Notes: generated by a model not told the origin, from the letters alone. Counted from the stretch's first letter, positions 24,121 through 35,378 are shown. The stretch: 64,000 nucleotides of DNA from Wurfbainia villosa (GCA_025175895.1 CM045988.1:93221137-93285136), one strand, 5' to 3'. Numbers and translations are program-made.

Positions 24121-25937
24121 CGTTGGTTTTTCCGAGCCGCAAAAACCGCTTTTGCATGGAAACCTCGAAGCCCCGCCACGGATCCGTCAAGTATAAAAAT
24201 TATAATTACATGTATGTGCTTACAAAAAATCCTAGATCTACCTTAGATCTAAGAGGTTAGAACGTTACCCTCGTAGCGACGCCCTTCGCTTATCCCGCTC
24301 GTCCAAAAGTTCGCCGGAACTCGAGAGTGTCAAGTGCACACTCCTCTATGGTATCCACACAAGCAATAGGTGGAGAGAAATGCCTTAGAGTGTGCTAGCA
24401 CTCCCTTAGGAATTTCGGCCAAAGAGAGGGATGGGAGAGGGAGAGCTTGAGAGGAAAGGTTCCAAGGTTGAAGATGAAGTAATGAGAGTAACTCATCAAA
24501 TGAATTCACCACATGAAACCCTAAAGTGGCCACTTCAAGGAGAGGAGTTACATGCATGCATGTAACTCCCATGTCCCTTGGTCTCCTCATGGTGGCACAA
24601 ATTGACAAAGTCAATGATGATGTGGAGCATCATCATTGGACGGCCATGCCTAGTCATCATCATGACATGACATTTGGTCAAGTCAAACTTGACCTTTCAT
24701 CTTCCCTCTCAAGTCAAGTCAAACTTGACCTCTAATCTCCCATGGTTGATCAAATCTAACCACTTGACTCAAGTCAATTTAATATAATGAATCTCTATTC
24801 ATTAATTTAAATTGATTTGATGAATCAAATCTCAATTAGACTCATTCAACACTTGAATCAACTTGAGTCTAACTCAATTAGTCTAATTTGGATTACTCTT
24901 AATCCAATTTGGTTCATCCCATGAACCTAATCCTCATGGTTCATCATATGAACCTAATCTCCATCTAATTGCTCTCATGTGTGTGACCCTATAGGTTCTT
25001 GTAACGTTGGCAATGTCCCTAAACCGATTTAGGAATATAAGCAATGAGCGGTATCTAGCAACACATCATTGCTACCCAAGTTACAAGAATGTTGAGCTCC
25101 AACATCACCTTTGTGACTACTAATTGTGACTCTCACAATATGTGACAATGTCCCTCTATCCTTGACATCTAGATTGACCAATCGAGGCATAGACCGTGGT
25201 CATCCCTGCACAATCTAAATCTTGAACTCCAAGTAGACTCACTCTAATCAAATGAGCTCAATATCTCATATTGACTCATTTGGGCATGGCCATGCACTTC
25301 GTGGTCTCACTCTATCAAGAATATCGATGTCACCCCCGTCATATAGGAGGGATAGATCCCATCTACATCACTCACATCCCTCCGCATAATTTGTTACATA
25401 CCCAGTAATCGCCGTTATAGTCCACCCATTTACGGGTGACGTTTGACGAAGCCAAAGTATGCAACTCCTTATGTAGGGAACCATGGTGACTTCAGGTCTA
25501 AGGACTAATAGTCATACTAATAGCCACATGAGAAAGTATATGACACTCATATAACGATCCATGATACTTTCTCATGGGTCATTCAGTATACATTCTCCAA
25601 TGCATACCCATGTGTCAACTTGATATCTCATATCCATGACTTGTGAGATCAAGTCATCTTGTTGACCTACATGATAGTCTCTACGCATTAACATTGTCCC
25701 TGAATGTTAATACTCGACTAGGAATGATTAAGAGTAGTGGTCTCTATATCATCTCATTATCGATTCAACCAATCGATTGATATAGATAAGAACCTACTAC
25801 TCAAGGACATTATTATATTTAGTTATTTGGCACCAATACAAGTAAATATAATAACCATGCCTTTATAAATAGGAATATGATACAATAAAGTCCATACAAC
25901 AATCATCACATGATTGGCTCTAGGGCTTTCACTAACA
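24121..25937 (-). repeat. 5' LTR of element B
   Basis: It starts CGTTGGTTTTTCC, where the expected TG is CG, and ends GGGCTTTCACTAACA beside the CATAG duplication. It is the partner of 17300-19091. Confidence 0.92.
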
Positions 25938-25942
25938 CATAG

Positions 25943-26443
25943 GACCACACAAATCAGAATGAACCAATTCTAACACATCTTTGCTCTATACCCCTTGGCC
26001 TTAAAAGGCCTCTTGGTCATTTTACCCTCCGAGCAAGATTCGCAGGTTGGGAAATCTTCCACCACTAATGAACCCAGAGGTCCATCAACTATCAACCTTT
26101 GAATTCTGCTTAGGTTAATATGACCAAGTCTTAGATGCCAAAGATATGTTTGGTTCATCTTCGAAGGTTCTTTTCTCTTATTAGAATTAGAAGATGAGTT
26201 ATTAACTTCTATTTGCATCGTGGGAGCTTTTGGTTCGAGTGTATATAAATTTCCTATCAATGTACCTGAACAGATATTCTCCTTATCACTTTTTATAACA
26301 ACTCTGTCATTAAAAGAAATAGAATATCCATCCATAAAAAATTTAGAAACTAAAATTAAATTAAATAAAGGTACATAAAGGGAATTTTTCATAACCAAAG
26401 TTTTATTTTTCTCAAAAGATAAATAAAACATCTCCCATTGCAA
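25943..26443 (-). pseudogene. Element A pol, pre-integrase and first integrase Asp
   Basis: The minus strand reads LYVPLFNLILVSKFFMDGYS, ICSGTLIGNLYTLEPKA, YLWHLRLGHINLSRIQRLI and CESCSEGKMTKRPF, the pre-integrase zinc domain (HLRLGH and CESC ligands). A frame change then leads to a VHSDLCGP segment with the first catalytic Asp. Element B's CATAG duplication lies directly after, and the protein resumes at 17299. Confidence 0.9.
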
Positions 26444-26587
26444 TAGCCTCCACCTTCATGGCATTGACCAAGTAAACGGTAATCTCTCCCTCAGCTCATC
26501 GTCGAGTTTCCTGGAACCTCTGCAAAGTATTGCAGACATGATCAGAGGCTCCCGTATCTACACACCAGGTGCCGGTAGATAACATCG
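26444..26587 (-). pseudogene. Element A protease active-site segment
   Basis: The minus strand contains TWCVDTGASDHVCNTL (active-site DTGA at about 26547-26561), the canonical copia protease centre. An in-frame TGA follows FQETRR, and a second stop comes about 35 codons later, so the domain could not be made in one piece. It lies between gag's zinc knuckle and the pre-integrase region. Confidence 0.85.
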
Positions 26588-26992
26588 CTACCATATTTCA
26601 ACGACTAGACCAAAGGATATACCTTTGTTCTGCTTCGGATTGGGACAGTCCTTCTTCCAATGTCCATCTTGCTTGCAAGTGAAGTACTTGTCTTTCGGCT
26701 TCTTCACTCCTCCCTGAGATCCTCCCACCACCTTTGCTCCACCTTGTTTCTTCTTCTTCTTCTTCTTCTTGCCTTTCAGCTTAGAAGTAGAAACCTTCTG
26801 AGCAACCATGGCCTGAGCCTGAGCAAGCCTTTCTGTCGACTGGAGAATGATATCGACTTGGGTTTCCCCATCGATCTCAGCTCCAAGGACTTCAAGCTCA
26901 TTCGCAGGCTTAGGAGGACACTCTTCAAAGAGTACATATTTGTTCATTTCAGCAGTTAAGACAATGTCAAGATTCCTTTTTCCAATTAACAT
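26588..26992 (-). pseudogene. Element A gag C-terminal part
   Basis: This 134-codon frame reads IVLTAEMNKYVLFEECPPKP, a run of eight lysines (KKKKKKKK) and a retroviral-type zinc knuckle near the end. The knuckle (FTCKQDGHWKKDCP) has tyrosine in place of the first cysteine. The frame is much shorter than usual copia gag (about 250-350 residues) and most of the capsid-like domain is missing, so gag carries an internal deletion. Confidence 0.82.
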
Positions 26993-28083
26993 AATTATGT
27001 ACAGTAAGTTTATTTTCCTTTAGTATTATAGCAAGTGGACTGAAAGTCATTTTTGAAAACCCTAAGAATCACATAGATCATTACTTTAGATTTAAAAAAA
27101 TTATTGATTCCTCAAACAATAAAATTTTAAAATCAACCAACACCTCAAAACACCGAGAATATCGTATGTCATGATCGTGTGGACGTATACGAATTCTACA
27201 TTTGTAAGAGGAGGTTTTACCTATTAATTTTACTATCTTGTCAACCTAACTTTTTGACAAATAAAATTAATAGTTGGTTTCTCTTCGGCCCTACAAATAA
27301 AAGCAGTGACTCCAATGGGGAGTATACTTATATTTGTATCTAAGTGTTCACCATTACTTTGTACCAAGTTAATTATCTCGGGTTATGTGTCTTACGATGG
27401 GGAAGTACACACGCTCCTTAATAATTTCCTATAACCATATTCGACCTTGTGATCTACAAACAAACTCATCCGATGGGGAGGAAGGAACTCAGAGCCGACG
27501 CATAAGTTTGTTTGCATCACTTGTCAAATCGTAATGGAGGTCGTGAGAATTTATAAAAATTTCCCTCTCCCACTAAGTAATTTGAAATTGAGGAATTTTC
27601 TAGCCTACGACATGTATATCAAACAATAAGCAATAAATATGAAAAATAAATTATTTTTCAACTATTATGGTTTTTGTCTTCAATATGTCTTCTGTCGCAT
27701 CGCCTTCTCGTCTGCTCCTCCTACGCCATGTACGAGCCATCCGGAGATTCGAGTCGAGACTAAAATCTATTTTAATTTACATCCATCGATCCTATACTCC
27801 ACGAGGGAGTGTACATGAAATCTAGATCAAAAGTAAACTAAAATAAAAAGAGTGGCTAAACAATGTCGCATCTAATTTATAAAAAAATAAATACTAGCCT
27901 CGTCAACCCCGAGGATTCAACAAAATATACACATACAATCACATACACACATATGACCATAATAGTCGGATCTTATGTCTGCAATCAAAAAGTTAACCTA
28001 CGCATATCCAACTATTATCCGGCACATATAATATATGAAAAGTGCATAAAATTAACCGAATCCTAAACACACAAAATCGAAAA
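26993..28083 (-). other. Leader of element A
   Basis: This AT-rich sequence lies between the primer site and gag, with no gene recognised. Chance frames are short. Part of the missing gag N-terminus may have been lost from here. Confidence 0.6.
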
Positions 28084-28100
28084 CCGTGGCTCTGATACCA
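28084..28100 (-). promoter_or_regulatory. Primer binding site of element A
   Basis: The minus strand reads TGGTATCAGAGCCACGG, two bases inside the 5' LTR. TGGTATCAGAGC is the standard site complementary to the 3' end of plant initiator tRNA-Met. It fixes orientation and LTR boundary. Confidence 0.92.
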
Positions 28101-28102
28101 AT

Positions 28103-30122
28103 TGTTGGTTATGTCTTCGAGTCCGTGAGGGGAAACTTCGCTTCCCACTTCAACTCGGTCGCTTGTTCATGGCGATCCCATCGATGTCCCCGGATTAAAA
28201 ATTTAATCCTAGACAAAAGAGAACACCCAAGCAACCTTGTTATCGTCGTGCTATTCGTTTAGAGTAGTCACTTGAACAAACTTGTTGTTCAAGCGACCAA
28301 CCTCTTTTCCACAAATAGCCGCGGAATAAAAGATGTACGGATCGTCGGTTTTTGTATTTATGTTCGGGATTCAAGTATTATTTAGCCACATACATAAAGT
28401 AAACATCCACATAAAACATGCATATAATTGAAAAGCAATTATAAACATAATACAAAGGAAGACTAATAAAAATAAACAAGATTATACCTCTTGTTATACC
28501 TCTTGATCTTCTATTGTATGTCCTTCCTCCTTTTGGACGTCGTCTGATCGACGATCTTCCAAAAGTCGAAGCCTCCTAGATCACCAATCTTTCTTTCCTT
28601 GTTCACTCCGAACAAAGGAAGATCATCAAACAAAACTCTTCTTCCTATCTAGAACCGGCCACCAAGTCAATAGACTCGATGTTGCCGCCAAGGAAGAGAA
28701 CATGGAGTATAGGAACCGCCAAAGGAGAATCAATGAGGCATGGGCGCCGCCAACACTTGAGAAGAGAAAGGAAAGCAATCCTTCTCCTTGTTGCCGCCAA
28801 ACCCTAAACCTAGCTCTCCTAATTTCACCAAGGATGAAGGGAAGAAGAATAGGCTGAGCCCCCAAGGTAGAGGGAAGAAGGATAGGTGCCGCCAAACCTT
28901 AGGAAGAAGAAGAAGAATCCTCCTCATGTTGCCGCCACAACCAACACCCAAACCCTAACCCTAGCCACCCACTCCTAATCCTAACTAACTAGGATTACTT
29001 GCCACCCAAGGAAGCAAACCCTAATCCTCATCCATCAAGTGTTGCCGCCCACCCCATCTCTATTTATAGAGTTAGGATAAGCCTTGTTTAATCTCCACCA
29101 TTGGTTCTAGGGATTTAATCTCAACCGTCGGATCTAGAGATTTAATCTCAACTGTCGGATCTAGAGATTTAATCTCTACCTTTGGATCTAGAGTTTTATT
29201 TTCATCCATTGGATCTAAGCTTCATGAGGTGTTAATAGGCTACAATAGAGACCATGAGGAGGAGTTGGATCTTGGCCACCCAATGGATCAAGCCCACATA
29301 AAGTCCGATCCATTAATGATAATTCATTCCACTAGAGGATCATCATTGAGCTACATCACCAACCCCCATAAGTTAATATGGGCTCCATATATTATTTGTA
29401 CATTTTCTCCCCGTGTTTAAGATCTCAAATGTCCGTCGATTAATTAATTTACTGACCATTAATTAATCAATATCTAACTCCATGAGTAGTACCACTCAAC
29501 CTTTTCATCATGTCGAACCAAGTCCACCTGCAGGGTTTACATGATGAACCTCATGAGCTCCTCAAGGGGACATCATCATCCTAATATATAGGACACGGTT
29601 TCCTCCTATAATCAACGGCACACCATATAAATAATATCATCTCTCAACTTACCGAGCATATCGATTTAATCTATAAATCTCGCCCATTGGTAAATCAAAG
29701 AGATGACTACTAAGTATATGTATCCGTTATTATATCGGGATTAAGAGCATGTACAATATAATATCTGAGGTCCGATTTGATTATGTAGTCAGCAATAAAT
29801 CAAATCACCTCTAAGTCGGTCCTGCTCAATACACACAAAGTGCACTAGTGTGATTCTATGGTCAAGACAAACCAATATCAAATTACACTACAACCATACC
29901 AATGGTTTATCCAAAATCATCTCGGTTGTGAGCCTTTACTTATACTTTATAAGGAGCCGATAACATGATCTCCCGTGTGACACCACACACCATGTTATCT
30001 ACAATGTAATGTATTAGACAATATTGCATAACCATAAATATACAAACAATGATCATGTGATTCTTATTTCAAAAATAAAGATGTTCATACAAAAGATAGA
30101 CTTTTCAGTATACATCCTAACA
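28103..30122 (-). repeat. 5' LTR of element A
   Basis: It begins TGTTGGTTATG and ends CATCCTAACA, and is the partner of 3592-5635. It is about 24 bp shorter through small deletions, several in the CCGGCC-rich part near 28680-28900. The CGATT duplication follows. Confidence 0.93.
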
Positions 30123-30127
30123 CGATT

Positions 30128-30640
30128 CACCGAGTCGAGATCTCCGCTTACTTCATCATCTCCTTGCACATTTGAAAACAAATAACACCCTTAGTATTTG
30201 TACAATTGATATCCATAATCCTAAAGTTGGCCTTTTCTTGAAATGTGATTGATGTGGTATTCCCCTATGATTGGCATTGTCCTTTTTCTGCCAACAGAGA
30301 ATCACATGAGGAATGGTGAGATGTCATGAGGGACAATACAAAAGTCGTACCCTTGACATCGTGGGTTGTTATTCCATTGTTGGTCCTCCCTTCTTTCTTT
30401 AGGCCAAGTTCAAGTGCCTATATAAAGGTGAGGCCCTCTGGGGATGATATATACTACACCTCAATCTCCTATCTATTCAAGTCAGAACCTCTTCACCATT
30501 CTCCCAAGTATTAGTCATGCCCGATAGACCTTTGTTGCATGATGAGGGATTACACAACATCAACCCCAGATGATGGGATCCCTCTCCAGATCGAAATGTT
30601 GATGTTTCTATTTGACTGATTGAGCAATGGGAAGGACCTA
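30128..30640. other. Unassigned segment of element E
   Basis: No protein family is recognised on either strand. A CTATATAAAGG box on the plus strand near 30417 with a following TATA-free, pyrimidine-rich stretch looks promoter-like but is unsupported. It lies between E's last recognisable coding sequence and the insertion site of element A. Confidence 0.35.
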
Positions 30641-31036
30641 CAATTTATATTCCATTATTCTCAACTTGACCTTTCGGTAGATTTTTGGGGGTCCATGCAA
30701 AGACATCTGCAATCTAAGTAAGACAACCCATCAATGAAGCTTTTAATGTAGGGGGAGGTCTCGAGCGATTTGAGTAGTGCGCTCGGGGTGAGTGGAGGCA
30801 ATACCACTGACTTCTATATCTGACTCGGACAAGATTGTGGGATCTTCACCTTGAATTGAATATATTATTTTCATGGGGCAATTAGGTCTTCCCAACTACC
30901 TTCTAAGAGTCAATCCTTTCTTTTCCTCTCGGATGGTCTCCACATAATACTTCCGAGTGGCCTATTGATTTCTTTGGACTTCCCCCACTTCATTTCCCAT
31001 AGAAAATTTGATCTTCTAGTGATAGAGGGAAGCGAC
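30641..31036 (-). pseudogene. Element E pol, segment after the protease
   Basis: Reading the minus strand away from the TRIM: KIKFSMGNEVGEVQRNQ, then KYYVETIREEKKGLT. This is the conserved end of the Tat-type protease region and the start of the linker toward reverse transcriptase. Coding similarity fades by about 30.65 kb and no reverse transcriptase follows. Confidence 0.7.
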
Positions 31037-31235
31037 TGTTAATGTCTATAAGATTCACACATCTCCACGATGGTATGATATTGTCCACTTTGGGTCTAAG
31101 CCTTCATGGTTTTATTTTTGGACTTTACCCAAAAGGTCTCATTCCAATGGAGATATCTTTTTATCTTATAAGTACATGATCTTTTTCATATCTTACCAAT
31201 GTAGGACTTTAATTGTATTCCCCATACTCCCAACA
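31037..31235 (-). repeat. 3' LTR of the TRIM
   Basis: It starts TGTTAATGTCTATAAG and ends CTCCCAACA, and nearly matches the right copy over all 199 bp. The purine tract follows inside. Confidence 0.9.
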
Positions 31236-31547
31236 ATCTCCCCCTCAAACGAAGGACCACATTGAGCCCTCTTAAGCCTATGCATCCTCGAAAGACTTCT
31301 TCTGCTTGATGTCTGATCTTCAACTCATCAGGACTTTTTGCCAACTGTATGGTCCTCCTGACCCAGCTGGACTTTTTGTCAGTTATCCAACCCTTCTGAC
31401 CCAACTGGACTTTCTGCCAGTTGTTCGGTCCTCCTGACCCAATTGGACTTCCTGTCTGATGTATGGTTCTCTTGAGCCGAACATGGGAGCTCCACTTCCT
31501 TCGTTCGAGGTTCATGGCTTAACATGAATCATGACTCTAATACCAAT
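31236..31547 (-). repeat. Internal region of the TRIM with short tandem repeats
   Basis: It contains three to four imperfect copies of a roughly 50-bp unit built on TCCTGACCCAACTGGACTTTC. The repeats keep one minus-strand frame open (IQLAKS and WQKVQLGQKG-like repeats), but it matches no family I know. Confidence 0.65.
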
Positions 31548-31746
31548 TGTTAGTGCCTATAAGATTCACATTTCTCCACAATGGTATGATATTGTCCACT
31601 TTGGGCCAAAGCCCTCATGGTTTTATTTTTGGACATTACCCAAAATACCTCATTCCAATGGAGATATCTTTTTATCTTATAAGCACATGATCTTTTCCAT
31701 GTCTTAACAATATGAGACTTTGATTGTATTCCTCATACTCCCAACA
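31548..31746 (-). repeat. 5' LTR of the TRIM
   Basis: It starts TGTTAGTGCC and ends CTCCCAACA; it is 199 bp long like its partner. The primer site TGGTATTAGAGTC lies next to it at 31533-31546 on the minus strand. Confidence 0.9.
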
Positions 31747-32439
31747 GTGACAACTTGCAAACTACTGAGGATTGGGAAATCGAGGATAGCATTGTACGAG
31801 GATGCCCACCACTATGAACATAGAAAGGAGTGTCTTCCTCCTCGACTCAATACCCAAAGAGAGCGGCAACTTGATTTGCCAGAGTGGCTAAACCTCATGC
31901 CCTAAGAATCCGAATAAAGAAGTGGCTACATATTGTAGATCCTCTATTTTCATGCTCGTTTGCTCTAAAAGTGATCAATAGAGGATATACACGAAGCTAT
32001 CTGCATCAACAAAGACTCAACCAATGTCAAAATTGGCTATGACAACTTGAATTACAAGGTATCAAAGTGCGGGGTGGCCACCCCTTCCATGTCACTAGGG
32101 CCAAATCCCAACACTGACATGATCATAACTTCTGACCCAGTAATGGTCATGCATTCTTCTCGATTGTACCGCTTTCGAACTCGATTAGAATCACCACTAG
32201 TGGAGCCTCTAAAAATCATGTTGATGACACCCCGAACATGGGGCTAATCTAATGCAGACACCCCTTGTTGTTGTGTAGTTCCAAGATTAGGCAACCAGGG
32301 TGTTCACATCATGAAAGGACTCAAGCGATACCACAGAGGATATCTGGGTGGTTGTAGTTATTGGCAAGGTACTGGACCAATGAGCAGTGTTCACATTCGA
32401 GGGTGAACCCCAATAGCCTGCTCTAGCTCTTGATCCATA
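31747..32439 (-). pseudogene. Element E protease (Tat-type gypsy)
   Basis: The minus strand encodes GVINMIFRGSTSGDSNR, then LGFGPSDMEGVATPHFDTL, a PILT.VESL region in place of the active site, and SLFGFLGHEV followed by IKLPLSLGIESRRKT. This order is specific to the aspartic-protease region of Tat/Ogre-like gypsy elements. Stops replace several positions and the DSG/DAG centre is not recognisable. The reading continues across the TRIM at 31036. Confidence 0.82.
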
Positions 32440-33576
32440 CGTTAGCATTCATGAGTGGTATACCCATACTCCTAGTGGTAATTGCAAAAAGTAGGGGTTG
32501 GGGTTGGCCGCCTCTCGACACCTATTAACCTTCTCAAAAGTTGATGCTCTTTGCAGATATGCATCACCCTTTCCTTGGAAAATCATAGAGGAGAAGCGTA
32601 TGCAGGATACCACATCGAAATGGGCCAAGAGGGAAGTGTTTGTTCGATTCGGCATTCTAGAATTTTGCTACTTGGGACCCTCTCAATTCTTGATGAGCCC
32701 TTTGAGCCTCCTCTATATTTATGTATTTCTCGACCCAAGCGAGAACGGTATTGTAATTTGTAGAGGGTTTCTTAGATAGATAATGAAAGAAATCTCCTTC
32801 TTGCAGTCCTTGAGTGAAAGCCCCAGTCAGTATTTCATTATCACCGAAGGAATTTTTCGGGCGATGTGAGAGTGAACCTTTGTATATATTGCTGCAATGT
32901 TTCCTGGGGTTTCTTCTTGAGGTTGAATAAACTAAGTGGAGTGGGTAGGGTACCACTTAGGTTGAATAAACTCATCAAAGGATGTCACAAATCTGGATTT
33001 CAATGTGTTGAACCACTATTGAGTAGGTTCAATTAGAGTGATAAGAAAGATCCAACACTTAATGCCTTCAAAATATTGATGTAATAAAGCGACATTTTCA
33101 AATTGATATAAATGGTATTCGAGATTAGAAGAACTATTATATTCAAAAATATGAGAAGGCCTAAAATGTCGAGATAACTCCTCTCTCAAAATATATTATA
33201 TGAAGAGTTATCTTCCTGCTACTCTTCGAGCGTTGGCGGGTTGGTCGAGCTTGTCCTGGGTGGGTTGCTTGCCCGGGCGATGGACTATAGGTTCATTAAT
33301 CGATTGTCGACTTGAGCAAGAAGTGGAGGTATCCTCCTTTAAACTTTGGGTCATGAACAGAGCCCTAGTTGACCTTCCAATCAAGGTTATCTTTTTGTTT
33401 GTCACCCTCAACGAGTCTCTATGTAAGATAGTCTCTACTATTGTGGCCACCAATCGAATGAGGTTCTCTTTGAGAGTAGGACAATTTGCAACCATTTCGG
33501 AGTTGTCTTGCAGCATACTAGAGGTTACTTTTTCCTCGCCTTGATGTTTTGCTGTAGCTCTACGAGTTTGAACCAT
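32440..33576 (-). pseudogene. Element E gag (Tat-type gypsy)
   Basis: The start codon at 33576 opens MVQTRRATAKHQGEEK, a typical gypsy gag beginning, followed by a low-complexity region. After frame changes, 32657-32956 reads ILTGAFTQGLQEGDFFHYL, TVLAWVEKYINIEEAQ, the core of the retrotransposon gag domain. Near 32445-32495 a FCNYH..YGYTTHEC segment is the Tat zinc-finger-like motif, with a stop inside. The gene is a relic. Confidence 0.82.
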
Positions 33577-33999
33577 CGTGACTTTTCGTTCAAGTTCTCA
33601 CAAACGACATTAATTTGATAGTGTCCTCTCTTTGACACACTTGAACTCCTCTTCCCTTGCCTCAGGATAGTAGACCAATTGTTCTTTAATGATATTGATG
33701 AGGGTTCTAGTTTGTAAAGGGAGAGAACATGAGATGAGCTAATTTTACCTGCGCGACTCCTTCGACGCTCAAGTCAGTATTCACCGAGGAAAGGGTAGAG
33801 AGCACAATAAAGATACAAAAATAGAGAATAGAACAAGAGAACAACAAAGAGAGAAAGTTGAAGGAAAAATAGTCATTTTCATATACCAAAATCGAGGAAG
33901 AAATTATTCCCATCCCATTTACCTCCATGGGCGTTATATAAAGGTTCGAACATTGCCTTGCCGACAAGACCTATCCATTTATCATATTCTTTGAAAGAT
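33577..33999 (-). other. Leader of element E
   Basis: This lies between the 5' LTR and gag start. No gene is visible and I could not identify a primer site by eye. Confidence 0.5.
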
Positions 34000-34362
34000 T
34001 GTTAGGGAACAATCATTACATTGAGCCTCCATCGGCTCTGACATGCTCCCTCTCTTTGCTATACATTGAGAGGATCAGAATATTCCAGATAGATCGCCAC
34101 GTATGCCTCCTTTGTCCAATGTTCAAGAGTGAGAGGCAGAAAGAGTAGATAGTACTCAAGAAGGTTGTCCATGCCTTATATAACTGAGAATATCCAGAAG
34201 AACTTATGACACTTGAGAGAACTCATAGTGTTTAGAAAAATCAATAATACTCAGGAGAACAAGTAATACTTGAAAAATTAATAGTACTCTAGAGAATAAA
34301 TAATGCTCGAAAAAATCAATAGACAGTTACAAAACTTTAGTCAAGAATACCAACTACCATCA
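34000..34362 (-). repeat. 5' LTR of element E
   Basis: It begins TGTTAGGGAACAATCATTAC and ends ACTACCATCA. It matches 1058-1461 with many substitutions and small deletions, which marks E as the oldest LTR element here. Confidence 0.75.
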
Positions 34363-34400
34363 ATAATAATAATAATAATTATTATTATTATTATTATTTC
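34363..34400. repeat. AAT/ATT microsatellite, self-complementary
   Basis: A run of AAT units changes directly into ATT units, so the whole run can fold on itself. It begins at the outer end of element E's 5' LTR. Confidence 0.85.
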
Positions 34401-34741
34401 GTATGGATTCTAAAACAAATCCAACAAGTTTTTTATTTTAATATTTTAATATTATTTTTATTATTAACTTTGTGCTCGACCAAGTCCATCAATTGGAACT
34501 TCGACATTACCTTTGCACTGTTGCCGGTATGCTCAACCTATCTCAATTTAGTTTATCTGGGACCCCGTCGATATTTTATAGGTTTATCTTTAATTTCTTT
34601 TGTCAAATTTACTATTTATTAATGTCTATTCCAACCCAAGTGAAATATCAATCATTGTCATCATCGAACGGCTCTCGTGACGGATATATTTAGCATTGGT
34701 TAATTACATCAATTTTACTGTTTTACTGAACTCTAAAAAAT

Positions 34742-34774
<33 letters not shown>

Positions 34775-35378
34775 GCGAGGACAAGATCACAAGGAACCCA
34801 TATCGTAATGCCCTGATGAGATTTAATAAAATCTTTTAGGACTTTTGGGAAAAAGTGGGATAACAGAGAAACTTGCAGCGGCATGAACTTGGCACCACAG
34901 GTCTGTTTGCTGCACAGCATATATAATATATAAATAAAATCTTTCTTTTGAAAAGATACATCACGTCTCTTCTCTCAGCATCGACGTCCTATAAAATGAT
35001 CAATAATAATAAATTCGTGAAAGTGGAGTTTCTAAGGAATATTTCAAACGCAAAACTTCATCCGATCAAATTGCTGGTGCATTTATTATTTGTACCTACA
35101 AAGAAGAGAGATCACTTCGTTGCTAAACTTAGTCGGACAGCAAGTGGACGAGCCGAAAGGGAGACAACGCAAAAGAAAGCATGAGAATGGCAATCGTGGT
35201 CCTTAGGAAAGATCACACTAAGTGATGGGATTGGATTGTGTGTGTGTGAGAGAGAGAGAGAGGCATCGGATTCCAAAAAATTGGCAGACGTCCCTTGCAA
35301 ATCCAACCAAAGTTTGGATTGAGAATTTATATATATATTATCGTTATTTAATTCATACATAAACATCTCTATTATCTA
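34401..35378. other. AT-rich intergenic DNA with two microsatellites
   Basis: No gene is supported. It holds a (TA)n run joining a (CA)n run at about 34741-34777, and a (GT)n run joining a (GA)n run at about 35237-35261. A short frame at 34948-35184 starts well but matches nothing known and has no flanking exon signals. Confidence 0.5.

Larger units (their letters stand above)
17300..25937 (-). mobile_element. Element B: Ty1/copia retrotransposon inserted in A's integrase
   Basis: The 8.6-kb element is flanked by a perfect CATAG duplication (17295-17299 and 25938-25942) that falls within A's CGPM codons. LTRs of about 1.8 kb surround a 5-kb minus-strand interior in copia order. Its genes are the most decayed of the copia elements here, with frameshifts every 100-300 bp, including one inside the YVDD box. 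Its termini and layout resemble element C, so B and C are probably related families. Confidence 0.92.
3592..30122 (-). mobile_element. Element A: Ty1/copia retrotransposon split by B and C
   Basis: The two LTRs of about 2 kb are flanked by a perfect 5-bp duplication CGATT (3587-3591 and 30123-30127). The element is about 8.7 kb without its insertions. Minus-strand order is LTR, tRNA-Met-type primer site, gag, protease, integrase, reverse transcriptase, RNase H, LTR, the copia order. Elements C and B are inserted in its RNase H and integrase, each with its own duplication. A also carries point nonsense changes, so it is inactive. Confidence 0.93.
31037..31746 (-). mobile_element. TRIM: miniature LTR retrotransposon
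   Basis: Two 199-bp direct repeats (31037-31235 and 31548-31746), both starting TGTTA and ending TCCCAACA, enclose 312 bp. On the minus strand a TGGTATTAGAG primer site lies beside the right repeat and a GAGGGGGAGA purine tract beside the left one. Flanks are GCGAC and GTGAC, a target duplication with one change. No retroviral protein is encoded, which fits terminal-repeat retrotransposons in miniature. It interrupts the Tat protease coding sequence of element E. Confidence 0.9.
1058..34362 (-). mobile_element. Element E: Tat-like Ty3/gypsy remnant, host of the nested stack
   Basis: Two related LTRs (1058-1461 and 34000-34362) bound a minus-strand element. Its own DNA is about 6 kb once element A and the TRIM are removed. 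Gag and aspartic-protease regions of the Tat type are readable between 33.6 and 30.7 kb. No reverse transcriptase, RNase H or integrase is visible. The downstream part (3586 to 1462) is non-coding with tandem repeats, as Tat elements often have. No target-site duplication is visible at the outer ends. It is the oldest layer, since A and the TRIM lie inside it. Confidence 0.75.

Noticed and set aside
26660..26959. 99-codon plus-strand frame over element A gag
   Set aside because: It is the antisense shadow of gag; its Leu-rich run is the complement of the lysine run.
30410..30500. Possible plus-strand promoter (CTATATAAAGG)
   Set aside because: A single TATA-like word with no supporting transcript signals, in a decayed element; kept only as a remark.
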